Source of the DNA: Crocinitomicaceae bacterium
GTDB lineage: Bacteria; Bacteroidota; Bacteroidia; Flavobacteriales_D; Crocinitomicaceae
Assembly: GCA_016708105.1 (NCBI GenBank)
Contig: JADJGJ010000001.1
Location: 2,232,001 to 2,296,000, forward strand
Length of the DNA stretch: 64,000 bases
Direction of reading: 5' to 3'
Part shown: piece by piece, positions 53,495 through 62,701 of the stretch
Layout: each line of letters starts with the position of its first letter
Numbering within the stretch: the first letter of the stretch is position 1
The notes under the pieces: generated by a model
Seen by the model: only the letters and a program-made list of their open reading frames with translations
Database searches by the model: none
Told to the model about the DNA's origin: nothing
Program-made: the position numbers and the translations under genes

Positions 53495-55162
53495 TTATTC
53501 AATCACGAATTTCACGCGGCTTTTTATACCGTTCGCAATTATTTCAGCGATATACATGCCTGAAGAAAGTTCAGCGATATAAATTTTATCATCACCGGTT
53601 AAAATTAACTCACCTGTTAATGAATAAATTTTTACAGACTCAATATGATAATTTGATTGAATGGTGATGTAATCATTGGCAGGATTTGGATAAACATGAA
53701 CTACTGAATTAATTTCTTGTTCAAAACCCAAACCAGAAAAGGTGAAACAATCAGATGTATCAATACATAAACCATCAGTAATTACCACTTTGTAGTCACC
53801 ATCAACAGTTGGAGTATAGGTTTGATTTGTTTCTCCGACAATTGCGTTGCCTGATGCGCAATCAATCCATTGGTATGATGTACCGGTTTGGTTTGTCTCA
53901 AGCACCATTCCATTTTGAATGACAGAGGCATCAACCAAACAACCATTGTATTTAAAAAGTTCTTCTCCAACAACTCCGTCATTTGCGGCAAAATATAAAC
54001 TGCCATTGAACACGGCCATTCTTTTTGTTGCGCTTAGATTCCAATCTTCAGATGAATGTGCAGTACCTGGATTTATATCTTCAATCATAACCGGGTCAGT
54101 AGTTCCATTCCATCCCCAAAGTTCTCTTCCGTGTAATTCATCTGTTGCTCTGAAATAAAGTATGCCGTTGTATTCAATAAAATGTTTAGGATGACTGCTC
54201 TCCAAACCAACAGAAGGATTAGTATTAATATCAAAAACCATCGTTGGAGTATTAACTCCGTCATATTGCCAAAGCTCTGCACCCAATGTTGCATCAATTC
54301 CGCTAAAGATTAATTTATTTTGATAGACATAAAAGTTTTTTGGATTAAAACTTGCCGCACCAATTCCCATATCAATAACCATGGAAGGCAAGTTGGTTCC
54401 ATCATACATCCAAAGTTCAACGCCATTAACACCATCCGTTGCACCGAAATAAAGTTTGCTGTTGAATTCCGTTACATAATATTTATCCCAAGGAGAATTA
54501 GAGTTATTCACACCCGGGTTAATATCCATGATCATACTTGGAGGATTTATTCCATCGTACTCCCAAAGCTCAATACCATTGACCCCATTATCAGCAGAAA
54601 AAATCAATTTATCATTTAATACAACCAAATCTCCGGGATACGAACTTGCGGCAGCGTTGATATTTGCAACCAATGATGGAGGATTAACACCATCATAAAC
54701 ATAGAGTTCATAATCATTCCCCGGCCCAGAAGCTGAAAAGTAGAGTTTACCATCAAACACAGTTAACGATCTGGGTATTGAATTGGCTCCACCCGGATTG
54801 ATATCAGATACTCTGATTGGTGCGCTGATACCATCATACTCATACAATTCAGTGCCATAAGTGCCTTCATAAGCTGAGAAATAAATTTTTCCTCCATACT
54901 CAATAAAATTAGCCGCATTATCTGACCCCCCTGAAGTATTAACTTCATAATTTAATATCACGCTACCAGGTATATTCAGTTGCCACACCTCAATTCCGAA
55001 TGTTGAGTGATCAGCCGTAAAGAATAAATAGTCAGAGCTTGCATACAAGAAATCAGGAGTTGAACTCGATGCACCGGAATAAATATCACTGACCAGTGAA
55101 ACTTGAGAATTGGCAAAAAAGGATGCAATGACAGAAGCTAAAATAAATGATGTTTTTTTCAT
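53495..55162 (-). CDS. T9SS cargo protein with ELWxxDG repeats
   Basis: About 555 residues from ATG 55162 (signal FILASVIASFFANSQ); an upstream TTG adds five. Residues 40-410 contain at least seven ELWEYDG-type repeats (ELYEYDGISAP, ELWEYDGINPP, ELWMYDGTNLP, ELWQYDGVNTP, ELWGWNGTTDP), each preceded by YFSA or YFGATDG, forming a beta-propeller-like scaffold. Residues 420-470 are an Ig-like or PKD-like module with Cys, and the last 75 are a T9SS type A sorting domain (VYPNPANDYITIQSN, ELSSGMYIAEI). It is probably on the cell surface or secreted. It begins 11 bases past the stop of the LamG gene. Confidence 0.86.
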   Translation of the reverse strand: MKKTSFILASVIASFFANSQVSLVSDIYSGASSSTPDFLYASSDYLFFTADHSTFGIEVWQLNIPGSVILNYEVNTSGGSDNAANFIEYGGKIYFSAYEGTYGTELYEYDGISAPIRVSDINPGGANSIPRSLTVFDGKLYFSASGPGNDYELYVYDGVNPPSLVANINAAASSYPGDLVVLNDKLIFSADNGVNGIELWEYDGINPPSMIMDINPGVNNSNSPWDKYYVTEFNSKLYFGATDGVNGVELWMYDGTNLPSMVIDMGIGAASFNPKNFYVYQNKLIFSGIDATLGAELWQYDGVNTPTMVFDINTNPSVGLESSHPKHFIEYNGILYFRATDELHGRELWGWNGTTDPVMIEDINPGTAHSSEDWNLSATKRMAVFNGSLYFAANDGVVGEELFKYNGCLVDASVIQNGMVLETNQTGTSYQWIDCASGNAIVGETNQTYTPTVDGDYKVVITDGLCIDTSDCFTFSGLGFEQEINSVVHVYPNPANDYITIQSNYHIESVKIYSLTGELILTGDDKIYIAELSSGMYIAEIIANGIKSRVKFVIE

Positions 55163-55173
55163 ACTTGTATAAT

Positions 55174-56154
55174 TCAATTTTTAATCAATTTTTTTGTTTG
55201 ATATCCATCTTCAGTATTGATTTGAACAAAATAAACACCTACAGGTAAATCAGCAATTGAAATTATTTTTTCATTGGTTGTTATGAGCGTTTCACCAACC
55301 ATATTGATGATTTCAATAGACTGAATTATTTCATTGGTTTGTACCGTGATAAAATCATTAGCCGGGTTAGGAATAACAGAAAAATCAATTTTTTCAGTTT
55401 GATTTAAATCCAAGGTATTTCCAACACAATCAAAAACACCATCAACTAAAAGGCTTACATCAAAACCGGTAACTGATCCATCATTTCCATTTGCTGTTTG
55501 ATCTTCAATGGTTGCTGTGGTTTGACCTTCAAAACTATAATAAGCCATCAGACCAGATTCATTTCCTGAAAGACAAAGATTTTTTGTATTTGCAATTTGA
55601 GATTGCGTACGCGCCACATTCCAAATTCTCACTTCATCAATTTGAATTGGTTGCCATATATTGGCATCATCACCCCGCGCACCAATACGTAAATTATCAT
55701 TGGTGTTTGAAGTTGTTAAGGCACATGCCGATGTACCGTCAAGTACTCCGTTGAGATAAAGACTCAGTGTTGAGTTAGCATGATTAAAAGTTGCCGCCAC
55801 ATGGTTCCATTCTCCTAAATTCACCGTGGTACTTCCATTCACTGCCACTGAGGTAGAAGGGCTTGCAATTTGATATGCCTGAAGGGTAAAATTGCTGTTA
55901 ATTCTGAGAAGAAAACCTCCTGTTGCAGTATATCCATAGGTTTCAATTACAAACATTTGCTGACTCATAGGAGAAGCCGGAACAAATACCCACGCTTCCA
56001 ATGTCCAACTACCACCACTCAATCTAAGATTAGAGCCATCAGGTGTTGGGATCAAACCATATTTGGTTGATTGAATAACAAGTGATGTACTGTCTTGCGC
56101 AAATGAAAATTGTGTCACCAAAGCAATACAGATGAGAGATAAAATTTTCTTCAT
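55174..56154 (-). CDS. T9SS cargo protein with LamG-like domain
   Basis: 326 residues, signal ILSLICIALVTQFSFAQ. Residues 25-225 are a concanavalin/LamG-like jelly roll (LSGGSWTLEAWVFVPASP, LGEWNHVAATFNHANSTLSL in parts, YLNGVLDG, RIGARGDDANIWQPIQIDEV in part, GLMAYYSFEGQ). The last 75 residues are a T9SS sorting domain (VIPNPANDFITVQTN, DLPVGVYFVQINTE, KKLIKN). The likely role is carbohydrate or surface binding. Its signal-peptide region is nearly the same as that of the following gene at 56181-58076, part of a duplicated block. Confidence 0.86.
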   Translation of the reverse strand: MKKILSLICIALVTQFSFAQDSTSLVIQSTKYGLIPTPDGSNLRLSGGSWTLEAWVFVPASPMSQQMFVIETYGYTATGGFLLRINSNFTLQAYQIASPSTSVAVNGSTTVNLGEWNHVAATFNHANSTLSLYLNGVLDGTSACALTTSNTNDNLRIGARGDDANIWQPIQIDEVRIWNVARTQSQIANTKNLCLSGNESGLMAYYSFEGQTTATIEDQTANGNDGSVTGFDVSLLVDGVFDCVGNTLDLNQTEKIDFSVIPNPANDFITVQTNEIIQSIEIINMVGETLITTNEKIISIADLPVGVYFVQINTEDGYQTKKLIKN

Positions 56155-56390
56155 AATTAGTAGGTTAAATGGATAACAAATTAATTTTTAATAAAGCGAG
56201 ATTGCCATGTATTATCAGCAGATGAAATCACGACATAATAGATGCCTGAAGGCAATTCGTTTACAGAAATAATTTGTTCAGTGGTAGTTAAAATCAGTTG
56301 GCCGTTGGCATTGAAAATTGAAATGAGTTCAACTTGAACATCTGTTTTTATTTGAATGTTTTCAGTTGCCGGGTTTGGGGTGATAATAAT
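56091..56390. repeat. 300-bp block duplicated at 58013-58312 (copy A)
   Basis: From the signal-peptide codons of one T9SS gene, across the intergenic gap, to the sorting-domain codons of the next upstream gene, this block is nearly identical to 58013-58312 at a constant offset of 1922 bases. It shows that the genes arose by tandem duplication or exchange ends by gene conversion. Confidence 0.8.
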
Positions 56391-58076
56391 ATTTGATGCA
56401 TTCCCTTCATCAATTCCTACTCCTGAGATTGTGGTACATGTTGAAGTATCTACACAAGAACCATACATGATTTTACAAGCGTAGTCACCATCAGAAGTTG
56501 GAGTAAAATTTTGAGATGTGGCACCAAGTACTTCCGTCATAGTTCCACAATTCAACCATTGATAGTTTGCCCCGTTTTGAACAGCACTTAAGGTAATTCC
56601 TGATTGAGTAACTGTTAAGTCCAAATTATAACTACAAGGTCCGTACTTTGCAACATAACTGTCAATACCTCCTTGCGCAGTGAGTACAAAAGGTGTGAGG
56701 CTAGAAGAAAAATCAGCTCCATCAGAAAATTGACCACCAATATAGTAATCCTCTTGTGCGTTGAAATATATTGCGTTTGCACCATCTTCATTTATTGAGC
56801 CGTAAGAATTTGCCCACAAGAAATTTCCTGAACCGTCTAATTGTACAACAAAGATGTCATTATTTCCGTGAGAAGTTTTGTTTACCACTCCGGCACCTGG
56901 ATCAAAGTCAGGAGTATTTGAAAAACCACCAGTAGAATAAATGTATTGGTCCTCGTCTAATGCCAAAGCTTCAATCTTGTTATTTCCATCAACAAAAGTT
57001 TTAACCCAAACATATTCACCTGACCAATCAAGTTTCAATAAGTAAGAATATTCTGAAGTTCCGGCAGAATGCATCTGAATTCCGGCACCAGGATCAAAGT
57101 CAACATCTTGTCTGAATGAGCCCCCAATATAAACATCAAAATCGGCATTTTTCGAAATGATAGCCGTTGCTGATTCACCCCATATTCCACCGAATGATTT
57201 TGCCCACAGAAAAGTTCCATCACTCATTAATTTGAGTACAAATGAGTCATCATATCCATTTGAAACTGCGCTTTGTGTGCCTGCGGTTGGATCTAAATCC
57301 ATTGTTCCACCAAAAGTACCTGACAGATATACGCTGTAGTCAAACCCGATAGAAACATCCCCGGGAAAATTGTTACCACTGGTACCTGACAATTGATGCG
57401 CCCACTGATAGCCACCGGCATTATCATAACGAGCAATAAAAATATCTCCCAAAGAGTTAACAGCAGTCATATTAGCAGTACCTACCGAAGGATCAAAATC
57501 AACGGGACCGATAAAATTTCCGGTTATCACAGAAGCCCCTGTGTACTCAACGGCAATATCCAAACCTTGACAATGACCAGTAACGCTTTCCAAGTGATTT
57601 ATCCATTCAAATTCTCCATCGGAATTTAATTTTAATAAGAAAATCTGATAAAGACTTGATCCCGAAGACCCGACATTATAAACGTTAGCGCTAGGGTCAA
57701 AATCTACTTCATAGCTGAATAGGCCTGTGATGTAAATATTATTTGCATTATCAACTCCAACAGAATAACCAACATCGTAATAATAATCTCCAAAATTATG
57801 AGCCCAGAGTAAGTTTCCATCAGGATCTTGTTTCATGACAAAAATATCAAAGTTTCCATTACTGGTTAAGCTATGCGTGCCTGTGCCATTATCAAAATCA
57901 ATCGTATTTGAAAATTGTCCAACGGAAATAATATTCCCACTTCCGTCAACAATTAAATCCCTAGTAATTTCTGTATCACTGCTTCCCCGACCTTGTGCCC
58001 AAATCAATTCATTGTCTTGCGCAAATGAAAATTGCGTCACCAAAACAAAACAAATGAGAAATAATATTTTCTTCAT
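56181..58076 (-). CDS. T9SS cargo protein with SBBP beta-propeller repeats
   Basis: 631 residues, signal ILFLICFVLVTQFSFAQ. Residues 25-475 hold about eight SBBP-type repeats of roughly 55 residues, each with D-Y-GNNIYITG-like and F-DFDPGAG-like segments and ending in FVLKL or LWA (for example VDFDPSANVYN, YITGLFSYEVDFDPS, LWAKSFGG). They should form a beta-propeller. A short Ig-like module and a T9SS sorting domain follow (TPNPATENIQIKTDV, ELPSGIYYVVIS, RFIKN). Nearly identical sorting-domain DNA is used by the next gene, at 58103-59443. A secreted or surface protein of unknown ligand. Confidence 0.87.
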   Translation of the reverse strand: MKKILFLICFVLVTQFSFAQDNELIWAQGRGSSDTEITRDLIVDGSGNIISVGQFSNTIDFDNGTGTHSLTSNGNFDIFVMKQDPDGNLLWAHNFGDYYYDVGYSVGVDNANNIYITGLFSYEVDFDPSANVYNVGSSGSSLYQIFLLKLNSDGEFEWINHLESVTGHCQGLDIAVEYTGASVITGNFIGPVDFDPSVGTANMTAVNSLGDIFIARYDNAGGYQWAHQLSGTSGNNFPGDVSIGFDYSVYLSGTFGGTMDLDPTAGTQSAVSNGYDDSFVLKLMSDGTFLWAKSFGGIWGESATAIISKNADFDVYIGGSFRQDVDFDPGAGIQMHSAGTSEYSYLLKLDWSGEYVWVKTFVDGNNKIEALALDEDQYIYSTGGFSNTPDFDPGAGVVNKTSHGNNDIFVVQLDGSGNFLWANSYGSINEDGANAIYFNAQEDYYIGGQFSDGADFSSSLTPFVLTAQGGIDSYVAKYGPCSYNLDLTVTQSGITLSAVQNGANYQWLNCGTMTEVLGATSQNFTPTSDGDYACKIMYGSCVDTSTCTTISGVGIDEGNASNIIITPNPATENIQIKTDVQVELISIFNANGQLILTTTEQIISVNELPSGIYYVVISSADNTWQSRFIKN

Positions 58077-58312
58077 AATTAGAAGGTTAAATGGATAAAA
58101 AATTAATTTTTAATAAAGCGAGATTGCCATGTATTATCAGCAGATAAAAGCACGACATAATAGATGCCTGAAGGCAAATCATTGACAGGAATAATTTGTT
58201 CAGTGGTAGTTAAAATCAGTTGACCGTTGGCATTGAAAATTGAAATGAGTTCAACTTGTACATCTGTTTTTATTTGAATGTTTTCAGTTGCCGGGTTTGG
58301 GGTGATAATAAA
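58013..58312. repeat. 300-bp block duplicated at 56091-56390 (copy B)
   Basis: Same block as 56091-56390: signal-peptide end of the SBBP gene, the intergenic bases, and the sorting domain of the LRR gene. Only a few base differences are visible by eye. Confidence 0.8.
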
Positions 58313-59443
58313 TGGACTTGCGCTATTTTCTTCTACAGAACTTAACTGACCTGTAATTACAATATCAGTTGACGCAGAAAGATTTGTGCCATCCATTGTC
58401 ATTGCTCCAACGGTCACCGTGCCATTGTTAGTTGCAGTAAGTACACCGCTTGCATCAATAGTTGCATAAGAACTACCTGTTACAATACCCCACATCACTG
58501 ACTGACTAGCGGTTGAAGGTAAAACGGTTGCTTCCATTTGAAGAGTTCCACCGGCGGCAGTGATTGTTGAAACACCTCCTTGTCCTTGAACTGTTATTGA
58601 ACTTGCGAGTGAGCTTGAAGAACTGCAGTCAAGAGAAAAAACAACACCGGGATCAACATCTGAACTCCAAACTGCATTAGCAAAAGATACATTGTCAACT
58701 TGAACACAAGTTAGCGCAGGGCAATCAGTTGCAGAAAACCAACCCGGAGCCACATTCATATTGTTGCCGTTTTGCATGTTGATTTCTGTTATATAATCAC
58801 TGTAATCACAATCCAAATAAACTAATGACGAAAATGCACTTAGATCCAAAACACCAATAAGATTAGAACCAAAGGCTCCAAAACTTTCTAATCCGGTAGC
58901 ACCGGAAAGATCAATTGATGTCAGCGCCGTACTGGAAATATTTATCGTATTGATTGTTGGATTATTTCCAATAGTTAATGAAGTCAAATTATAACAATTC
59001 ATTGCATACAAATTGGTCATCGTTTGAAGTGAGGATACATCAAGAGAAGTCATTGGATTGTTATTAATATGCACCAACGTAACGAAGCATGTAGCCGGAA
59101 AAATCACGGATGTTAATTGATTATAATCAATATGTAAGATTCCTGTAAGACCAGTATTTGCACTTAAATCAAGCGTTGTGATTAGATTACCTGCACAATT
59201 CAAATAGATAGTTCCTGTGAAAGCTTCAATACCGGTTAAATCAGTGATGCCTAGGTTTGAAACATCAATTGTACCATTGTAAGAAGATGCTTCCCAATTA
59301 GATATTTCTGTATTCATATCATCATTGATAGTTGGATCAGCGAGAAGAGCATTTTTAAAATTCGCATCCGGAATATTCACATTTTGCGTGAAAGCGAAAG
59401 ATGTAAAAAGTAAACCAATTGGGATGAGTAATTTTTTTGTCAT
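58103..59443 (-). CDS. T9SS cargo protein with LRR and BIG2-like domains
   Basis: About 446 residues from ATG 59443 (signal KKLLIPIGLLFTSFAFTQ). A longer start at 59491 adds 16 non-signal residues. Residues 20-260 are leucine-rich-like repeats (NIPDANFKNALLADPTINDD, NLGITDLTGIEAF, LDLSANTGLTGIL, LTSLTIGNNPTIN, LTSIDLSGATGLES), typical of flavobacterial surface LRRs. Residues 275-360 are a bacterial Ig-like BIG2 domain (ITAAGGTLQMEATVLPSTAS, TIDASGVLTATNNGTVTVGA). A T9SS sorting domain ends it (VNDLPSGIYYVVLLSADNTW). Probably involved in surface protein-protein contact. Confidence 0.87.
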   Translation of the reverse strand: MTKKLLIPIGLLFTSFAFTQNVNIPDANFKNALLADPTINDDMNTEISNWEASSYNGTIDVSNLGITDLTGIEAFTGTIYLNCAGNLITTLDLSANTGLTGILHIDYNQLTSVIFPATCFVTLVHINNNPMTSLDVSSLQTMTNLYAMNCYNLTSLTIGNNPTINTINISSTALTSIDLSGATGLESFGAFGSNLIGVLDLSAFSSLVYLDCDYSDYITEINMQNGNNMNVAPGWFSATDCPALTCVQVDNVSFANAVWSSDVDPGVVFSLDCSSSSSLASSITVQGQGGVSTITAAGGTLQMEATVLPSTASQSVMWGIVTGSSYATIDASGVLTATNNGTVTVGAMTMDGTNLSASTDIVITGQLSSVEENSASPFIITPNPATENIQIKTDVQVELISIFNANGQLILTTTEQIIPVNDLPSGIYYVVLLSADNTWQSRFIKN

Positions 59444-59538
59444 AGACTCAGTTTTTTTACGTGAAGATAATAGCACTGCCCCTTGAATCATTTTTACAAT
59501 TCAGCAATAGCCAAAAAAAGTTCAGGAATGGAAAAAAC

Positions 59539-59570
59539 AAAAGCCGACCTCAGCAAGAGATCGGCTTTTT
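59539..59570 (-). terminator. intrinsic terminator between secreted-protein genes
   Basis: Stem AAAAGCCGA / TCGGCTTTT (9 bp) with a 13-base loop. A-rich and T-rich flanks make it work in either direction; it lies 20 bases after the stop of the minus-strand gene at 59591-60538. Confidence 0.8.
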
Positions 59571-59590
59571 TCATTGATTTTGGGTTGAAT

Positions 59591-60538
59591 CTATTTTGGC
59601 AATAAGGCCAGTGTTTCATTCATCTTTGCCTCGGTAATGTATTGAATAGTTGAATTGCCGGTCATGTGTAATCCTCTTTCCGTTGCGACACCATCAGCAG
59701 TAAAGGTTTCTTCCTCTCTTGAAATACCGATAGCATAATAATAACAAAGTTTTGTATTAGGATCTTGAAATATCATGATGGCTGTTACTTCATCAGAAAA
59801 AGCAACTCTTGATCCGCTTAAAACTTTTCCATACTGAACAGTTCCCCAATCATTGCTATGAATATAACAAGCAACAAAATTAGCCGGGTCTCGTGATTCA
59901 GCCCATTTTACTTTCATCAACTCAGCTGAGCGGTTCACCAAATCTTTGTCTTGAGTTAGTTTTCCAATGGAAGGCAAATTCGTTTTTTCAGCTAACCGAA
60001 GCGTATTGTGAATTTCAGACATGGTTCCTTTTTCACCGATAATTCTCACCGCATCTTGATAGGTATATTTTGATTTGAGCGTTTCATCTTTAACAAGTAT
60101 GACCGGCTTCATTTTAACGGTATCTGCAATCATCATTCCACTCACATAACCCGGATAATCTTCAGGTGCCCATTGGTATGCGCCTAAAATTAAAACACCG
60201 GGTTCAACAGTAAAAACATCAAAATCACCGGCAGTGAATTGACTAACACCAAAATTATCATGAGCGTATTTTCTATATTCATTCATATAAAAAACAGTTG
60301 GATCCGTCTCTCCTTTCATAGCAAACATAGTAAGTGAGCTTTCTGATGCATTATAATTTAATTTCACCAAACTGCACACTTTTTTAGTACCTGCGTAAGG
60401 CAAAGTAGACGTTGGATAATACGTACCGGATATACCTGTAGGATCAGAGTATTCACCTTCAGGTGGTGGCACTGCTTTTTGGGCAATTGCCATGGTTGAT
60501 AAACATGTAGCGAACATGAAGAGCGCAGTAAATTTCAT
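59591..60538 (-). CDS. secreted protein of unknown function
   Basis: About 315 residues from ATG 60538 (signal FTALFMFATCLSTMAIAQ). A longer start at 60589 adds 17 residues before the signal. The mature protein has a Pro-rich start (AVPPPEGEYSDP) and an alpha/beta pattern, with Cys in KKVCSLVKLN, NFVACYIHSND and TKLCYYYAIG. It has no sorting domain. I do not recognise the family. It is a single gene with its own terminator. Confidence 0.72.
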   Translation of the reverse strand: MKFTALFMFATCLSTMAIAQKAVPPPEGEYSDPTGISGTYYPTSTLPYAGTKKVCSLVKLNYNASESSLTMFAMKGETDPTVFYMNEYRKYAHDNFGVSQFTAGDFDVFTVEPGVLILGAYQWAPEDYPGYVSGMMIADTVKMKPVILVKDETLKSKYTYQDAVRIIGEKGTMSEIHNTLRLAEKTNLPSIGKLTQDKDLVNRSAELMKVKWAESRDPANFVACYIHSNDWGTVQYGKVLSGSRVAFSDEVTAIMIFQDPNTKLCYYYAIGISREEETFTADGVATERGLHMTGNSTIQYITEAKMNETLALLPK

Positions 60539-60780
60539 ATATTTATTTTTAGATAGTTGATGCAAACATAGCTTGTTGTTGACCATCATCTAACGTAAGT
60601 TCATGAATGGCAAATATTATTCAGTAATGGAAAATTCAGAGAAAAAAACCAACTACAAGTAACATGGCGTTAAAATGTATTAGAATATTCAACACATTTC
60701 ACAAATATTCAGCCTGCTTAGTAGTTAAGAATTATTGGACAAGGCTTGGATCTCATTCATATTATTTGTAATTTTAACCA

Positions 60781-61308
60781 ATGAGAAAAGTGTCACAAAC
60801 AGGGCTAGATTTTTTCGTTGACAAACTTACCAACTCAATTGAAAATGTGGTGACGGGTGATAGTTTTGCAACTTCGGTTACCATCGTAACACCAACAGAT
60901 TTAAAAAAAATCACGAAAAATAATCAATGGAAATTTGACTGGAATTTTGAATATTCTCAACCACACAGGGAAATATACAAACTTACGATAATAAATAATC
61001 AAAACATTTTGCAGGGTCTTGTAAGTCTTGAAATAAAGGAAGATCATGTATATATGCACCTTGTCGAAAGTGCCCCATTCAACAGAGGCAAAGGTAAAAT
61101 GTACGCCGGTGTTCCGGGCAATCTGGTCGCATTCGCCTGCAAACTTTCCTTTCAGCGCGGACACGAAGGTAACGTATCGTTTATTTCTAAGGCAAAACTT
61201 GTCCAACATTACATAGATAGCTTAGGTGCGTTGCACGTTGGCGGACGAATCATGATTATAGACACTGTTGCTGCATTAAAATTGATAAATAAATACTTTC
61301 AACTATGA
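60781..61308 (+). CDS. GNAT-like small protein, first of an overlapping pair
   Basis: 175 residues, no signal. The pattern YKLTIINNQNILQGLVSLEI, a beta-hairpin, then HLVESAPFNRGKGK, VPGNLVAFACKLSFQRGHEG and ISKAKLVQHYIDSLGA resembles the GNAT acetyltransferase fold, with the region between strands 4 and 5 binding acetyl-CoA in the family. The classical Q/R-x-x-G-x-G/A loop is not clear, so this is tentative. It overlaps a 53-codon gene by 4 bases (ATGA). No close neighbours explain it. The pair may be a toxin-antitoxin or mobile-gene module, but this is unproven. Confidence 0.65.
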   Translation: MRKVSQTGLDFFVDKLTNSIENVVTGDSFATSVTIVTPTDLKKITKNNQWKFDWNFEYSQPHREIYKLTIINNQNILQGLVSLEIKEDHVYMHLVESAPFNRGKGKMYAGVPGNLVAFACKLSFQRGHEGNVSFISKAKLVQHYIDSLGALHVGGRIMIIDTVAALKLINKYFQL

Positions 61309-61466
61309 AAACTAAACTAAAAAAAATTGAAGTAGATTTTATTGGTGAACAAAATAGACCACTCTCTGAAGAGGAACAACGTTCAATAAGCGCGTTCATC
61401 AAAAAATTAAAAGCTAAGCAAAAAGATAAACGCAAGTCACTCAAAAAGCTTAATCAACGTGCCTAA
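61305..61466 (+). CDS. short basic protein overlapping the GNAT-like gene
   Basis: 53 residues (ATG 61305, TAA 61464-61466). It starts KTKLKKIEVDFIGEQNRPL, then has a helical charged part (SEEEQRSISAFIKKLKAKQK) and a Lys-rich end. The ATGA overlap with the preceding stop argues for coupled translation and a real gene. Such short Lys/Glu-rich partners are found beside many small acetyltransferase-like genes. Its role is unknown: antitoxin, adaptor, or a substrate. Confidence 0.6.
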   Translation: MKTKLKKIEVDFIGEQNRPLSEEEQRSISAFIKKLKAKQKDKRKSLKKLNQRA

Positions 61467-61665
61467 CTCTCTGTAAATAGTTACGTACCAATTTTTCCCA
61501 AGGTATATGCACCGTGAAAACCAATACCCACTAAATCACTCGATAACCAAAATAAAATGGTGAAATTTGACTAAGTCGTTTCGCGAAATTTGAAACTCAA
61601 ACACATACCTTCAATATTCTGTCCTTAATCAGAATTAATAAATAAGTCATCTACAATCTTCCTTA

Positions 61666-62409
61666 TCAAGCAAGAAACTGATCAAATTCTTCTTTCCTAT
61701 ATTTACTCAATCTTGCTTCAATATTACCATTTAAAGTGATTGAATTGTCTGAATTTGAGAAGGAGATCAAATGTTTTTTATTGACAATCCACGATTTATG
61801 TGTTCTGAAAAAATTAGGATGATCTTGCAGAATATTTTCAAAATGACGCAAATTTTTACTGACCAGAAATTTTTTACTGCCGGTGTATAAAAAGCAATAT
61901 GATTCCTGCGCTTCAATGGCTATGATTTGATCTATGTCAACCACGTGTTGAATGCCTTTTTCAGCAATAAGTATATTGGAGATATGTTTGTTTTTGATGG
62001 TTTTTTCTAATACGTTCAAATTTTCATCCAGAGAACTTTTTCCAATGCGAGACTTAGCGCGTTGAACTGCATTTTTCAAGCGTTCAATATCAATTGGTTT
62101 CAGCAGGTAATCCAGCGCAGCAACTTCAAACGCCTTCACCGCGTACGAATCATACGCAGTTATAAAGATGATTTCAAAATCAATGGTATCAAAAAAGCGA
62201 ACAATTTCATAACCGGCATAATTGGGCATTTCAATATCCAGAAAAACAAGATCAGGCTTATGCTCTTTAATTGCCTGCACCGCGTTTTCTAAATTCTCAT
62301 ACTTACCCACTAATTCAATATCAGGACAAAATCTCTTCAATAGATTTTCCAAAACGTCTCTTGCGCTTTCTTCGTCATCGGCTAATATGGCTTTGATTTT
62401 ACCACTCAT
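61666..62409 (-). CDS. LytTR-type response regulator
   Basis: 247 residues from ATG 62409. The receiver domain has Asp10-12 region LADDEES, phosphoacceptor Asp58 in LVFLDIEMP, Thr/Ser region FITAYDSYA and Lys in YLLKPI. The C-terminal 100 residues are LytTR DNA-binding (HISNILIAEKGIQHVV, EAQESYCFLYTGSKKFLVSK in part, RTHKSWIVNKKHL, LSKYRKEEF). It pairs with the propeller-LytS kinase upstream on the same strand. A hairpin between the two genes may separate or attenuate transcription. LytTR pairs typically regulate surface or cell-wall genes. Confidence 0.92.
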   Translation of the reverse strand: MSGKIKAILADDEESARDVLENLLKRFCPDIELVGKYENLENAVQAIKEHKPDLVFLDIEMPNYAGYEIVRFFDTIDFEIIFITAYDSYAVKAFEVAALDYLLKPIDIERLKNAVQRAKSRIGKSSLDENLNVLEKTIKNKHISNILIAEKGIQHVVDIDQIIAIEAQESYCFLYTGSKKFLVSKNLRHFENILQDHPNFFRTHKSWIVNKKHLISFSNSDNSITLNGNIEARLSKYRKEEFDQFLA

Positions 62410-62450
62410 CAAATTTTTCTCTTGTACTACTAAAGTACTTTTTATTTGTG

Positions 62451-62482
62451 AAAAAAACGGGAATTCACTTGGCGAATTCCCG
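62451..62482 (-). terminator. hairpin with T-run between sensor kinase and regulator genes
   Basis: CGGGAATTC (62458-62466) and GAATTCCCG (62474-62482) form a 9-bp stem with a 7-base loop. On the minus strand it is followed by seven T. It lies 49 bases before the regulator's ATG, so it could terminate or attenuate readthrough from the kinase gene. Confidence 0.75.
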
Positions 62483-62701
62483 GAATTATAGTTTAGTTTT
62501 TATCTAATGAATTCCCCGTTTATAATATCGTTAAGCACAAGTTATATAACTAGTTGAATGCACCTTACTTTAATTGAAAAAAAGAAAAAATATGTATTCT
62601 TAATCACGTGAAGTAACATAAATTGTTCGGTAAAAATAGGACAGTAAGCACTATGGTTCAAGAAAATTTTAGCAATGGAAAAATTAATTCATGAATGGAA
62701 T

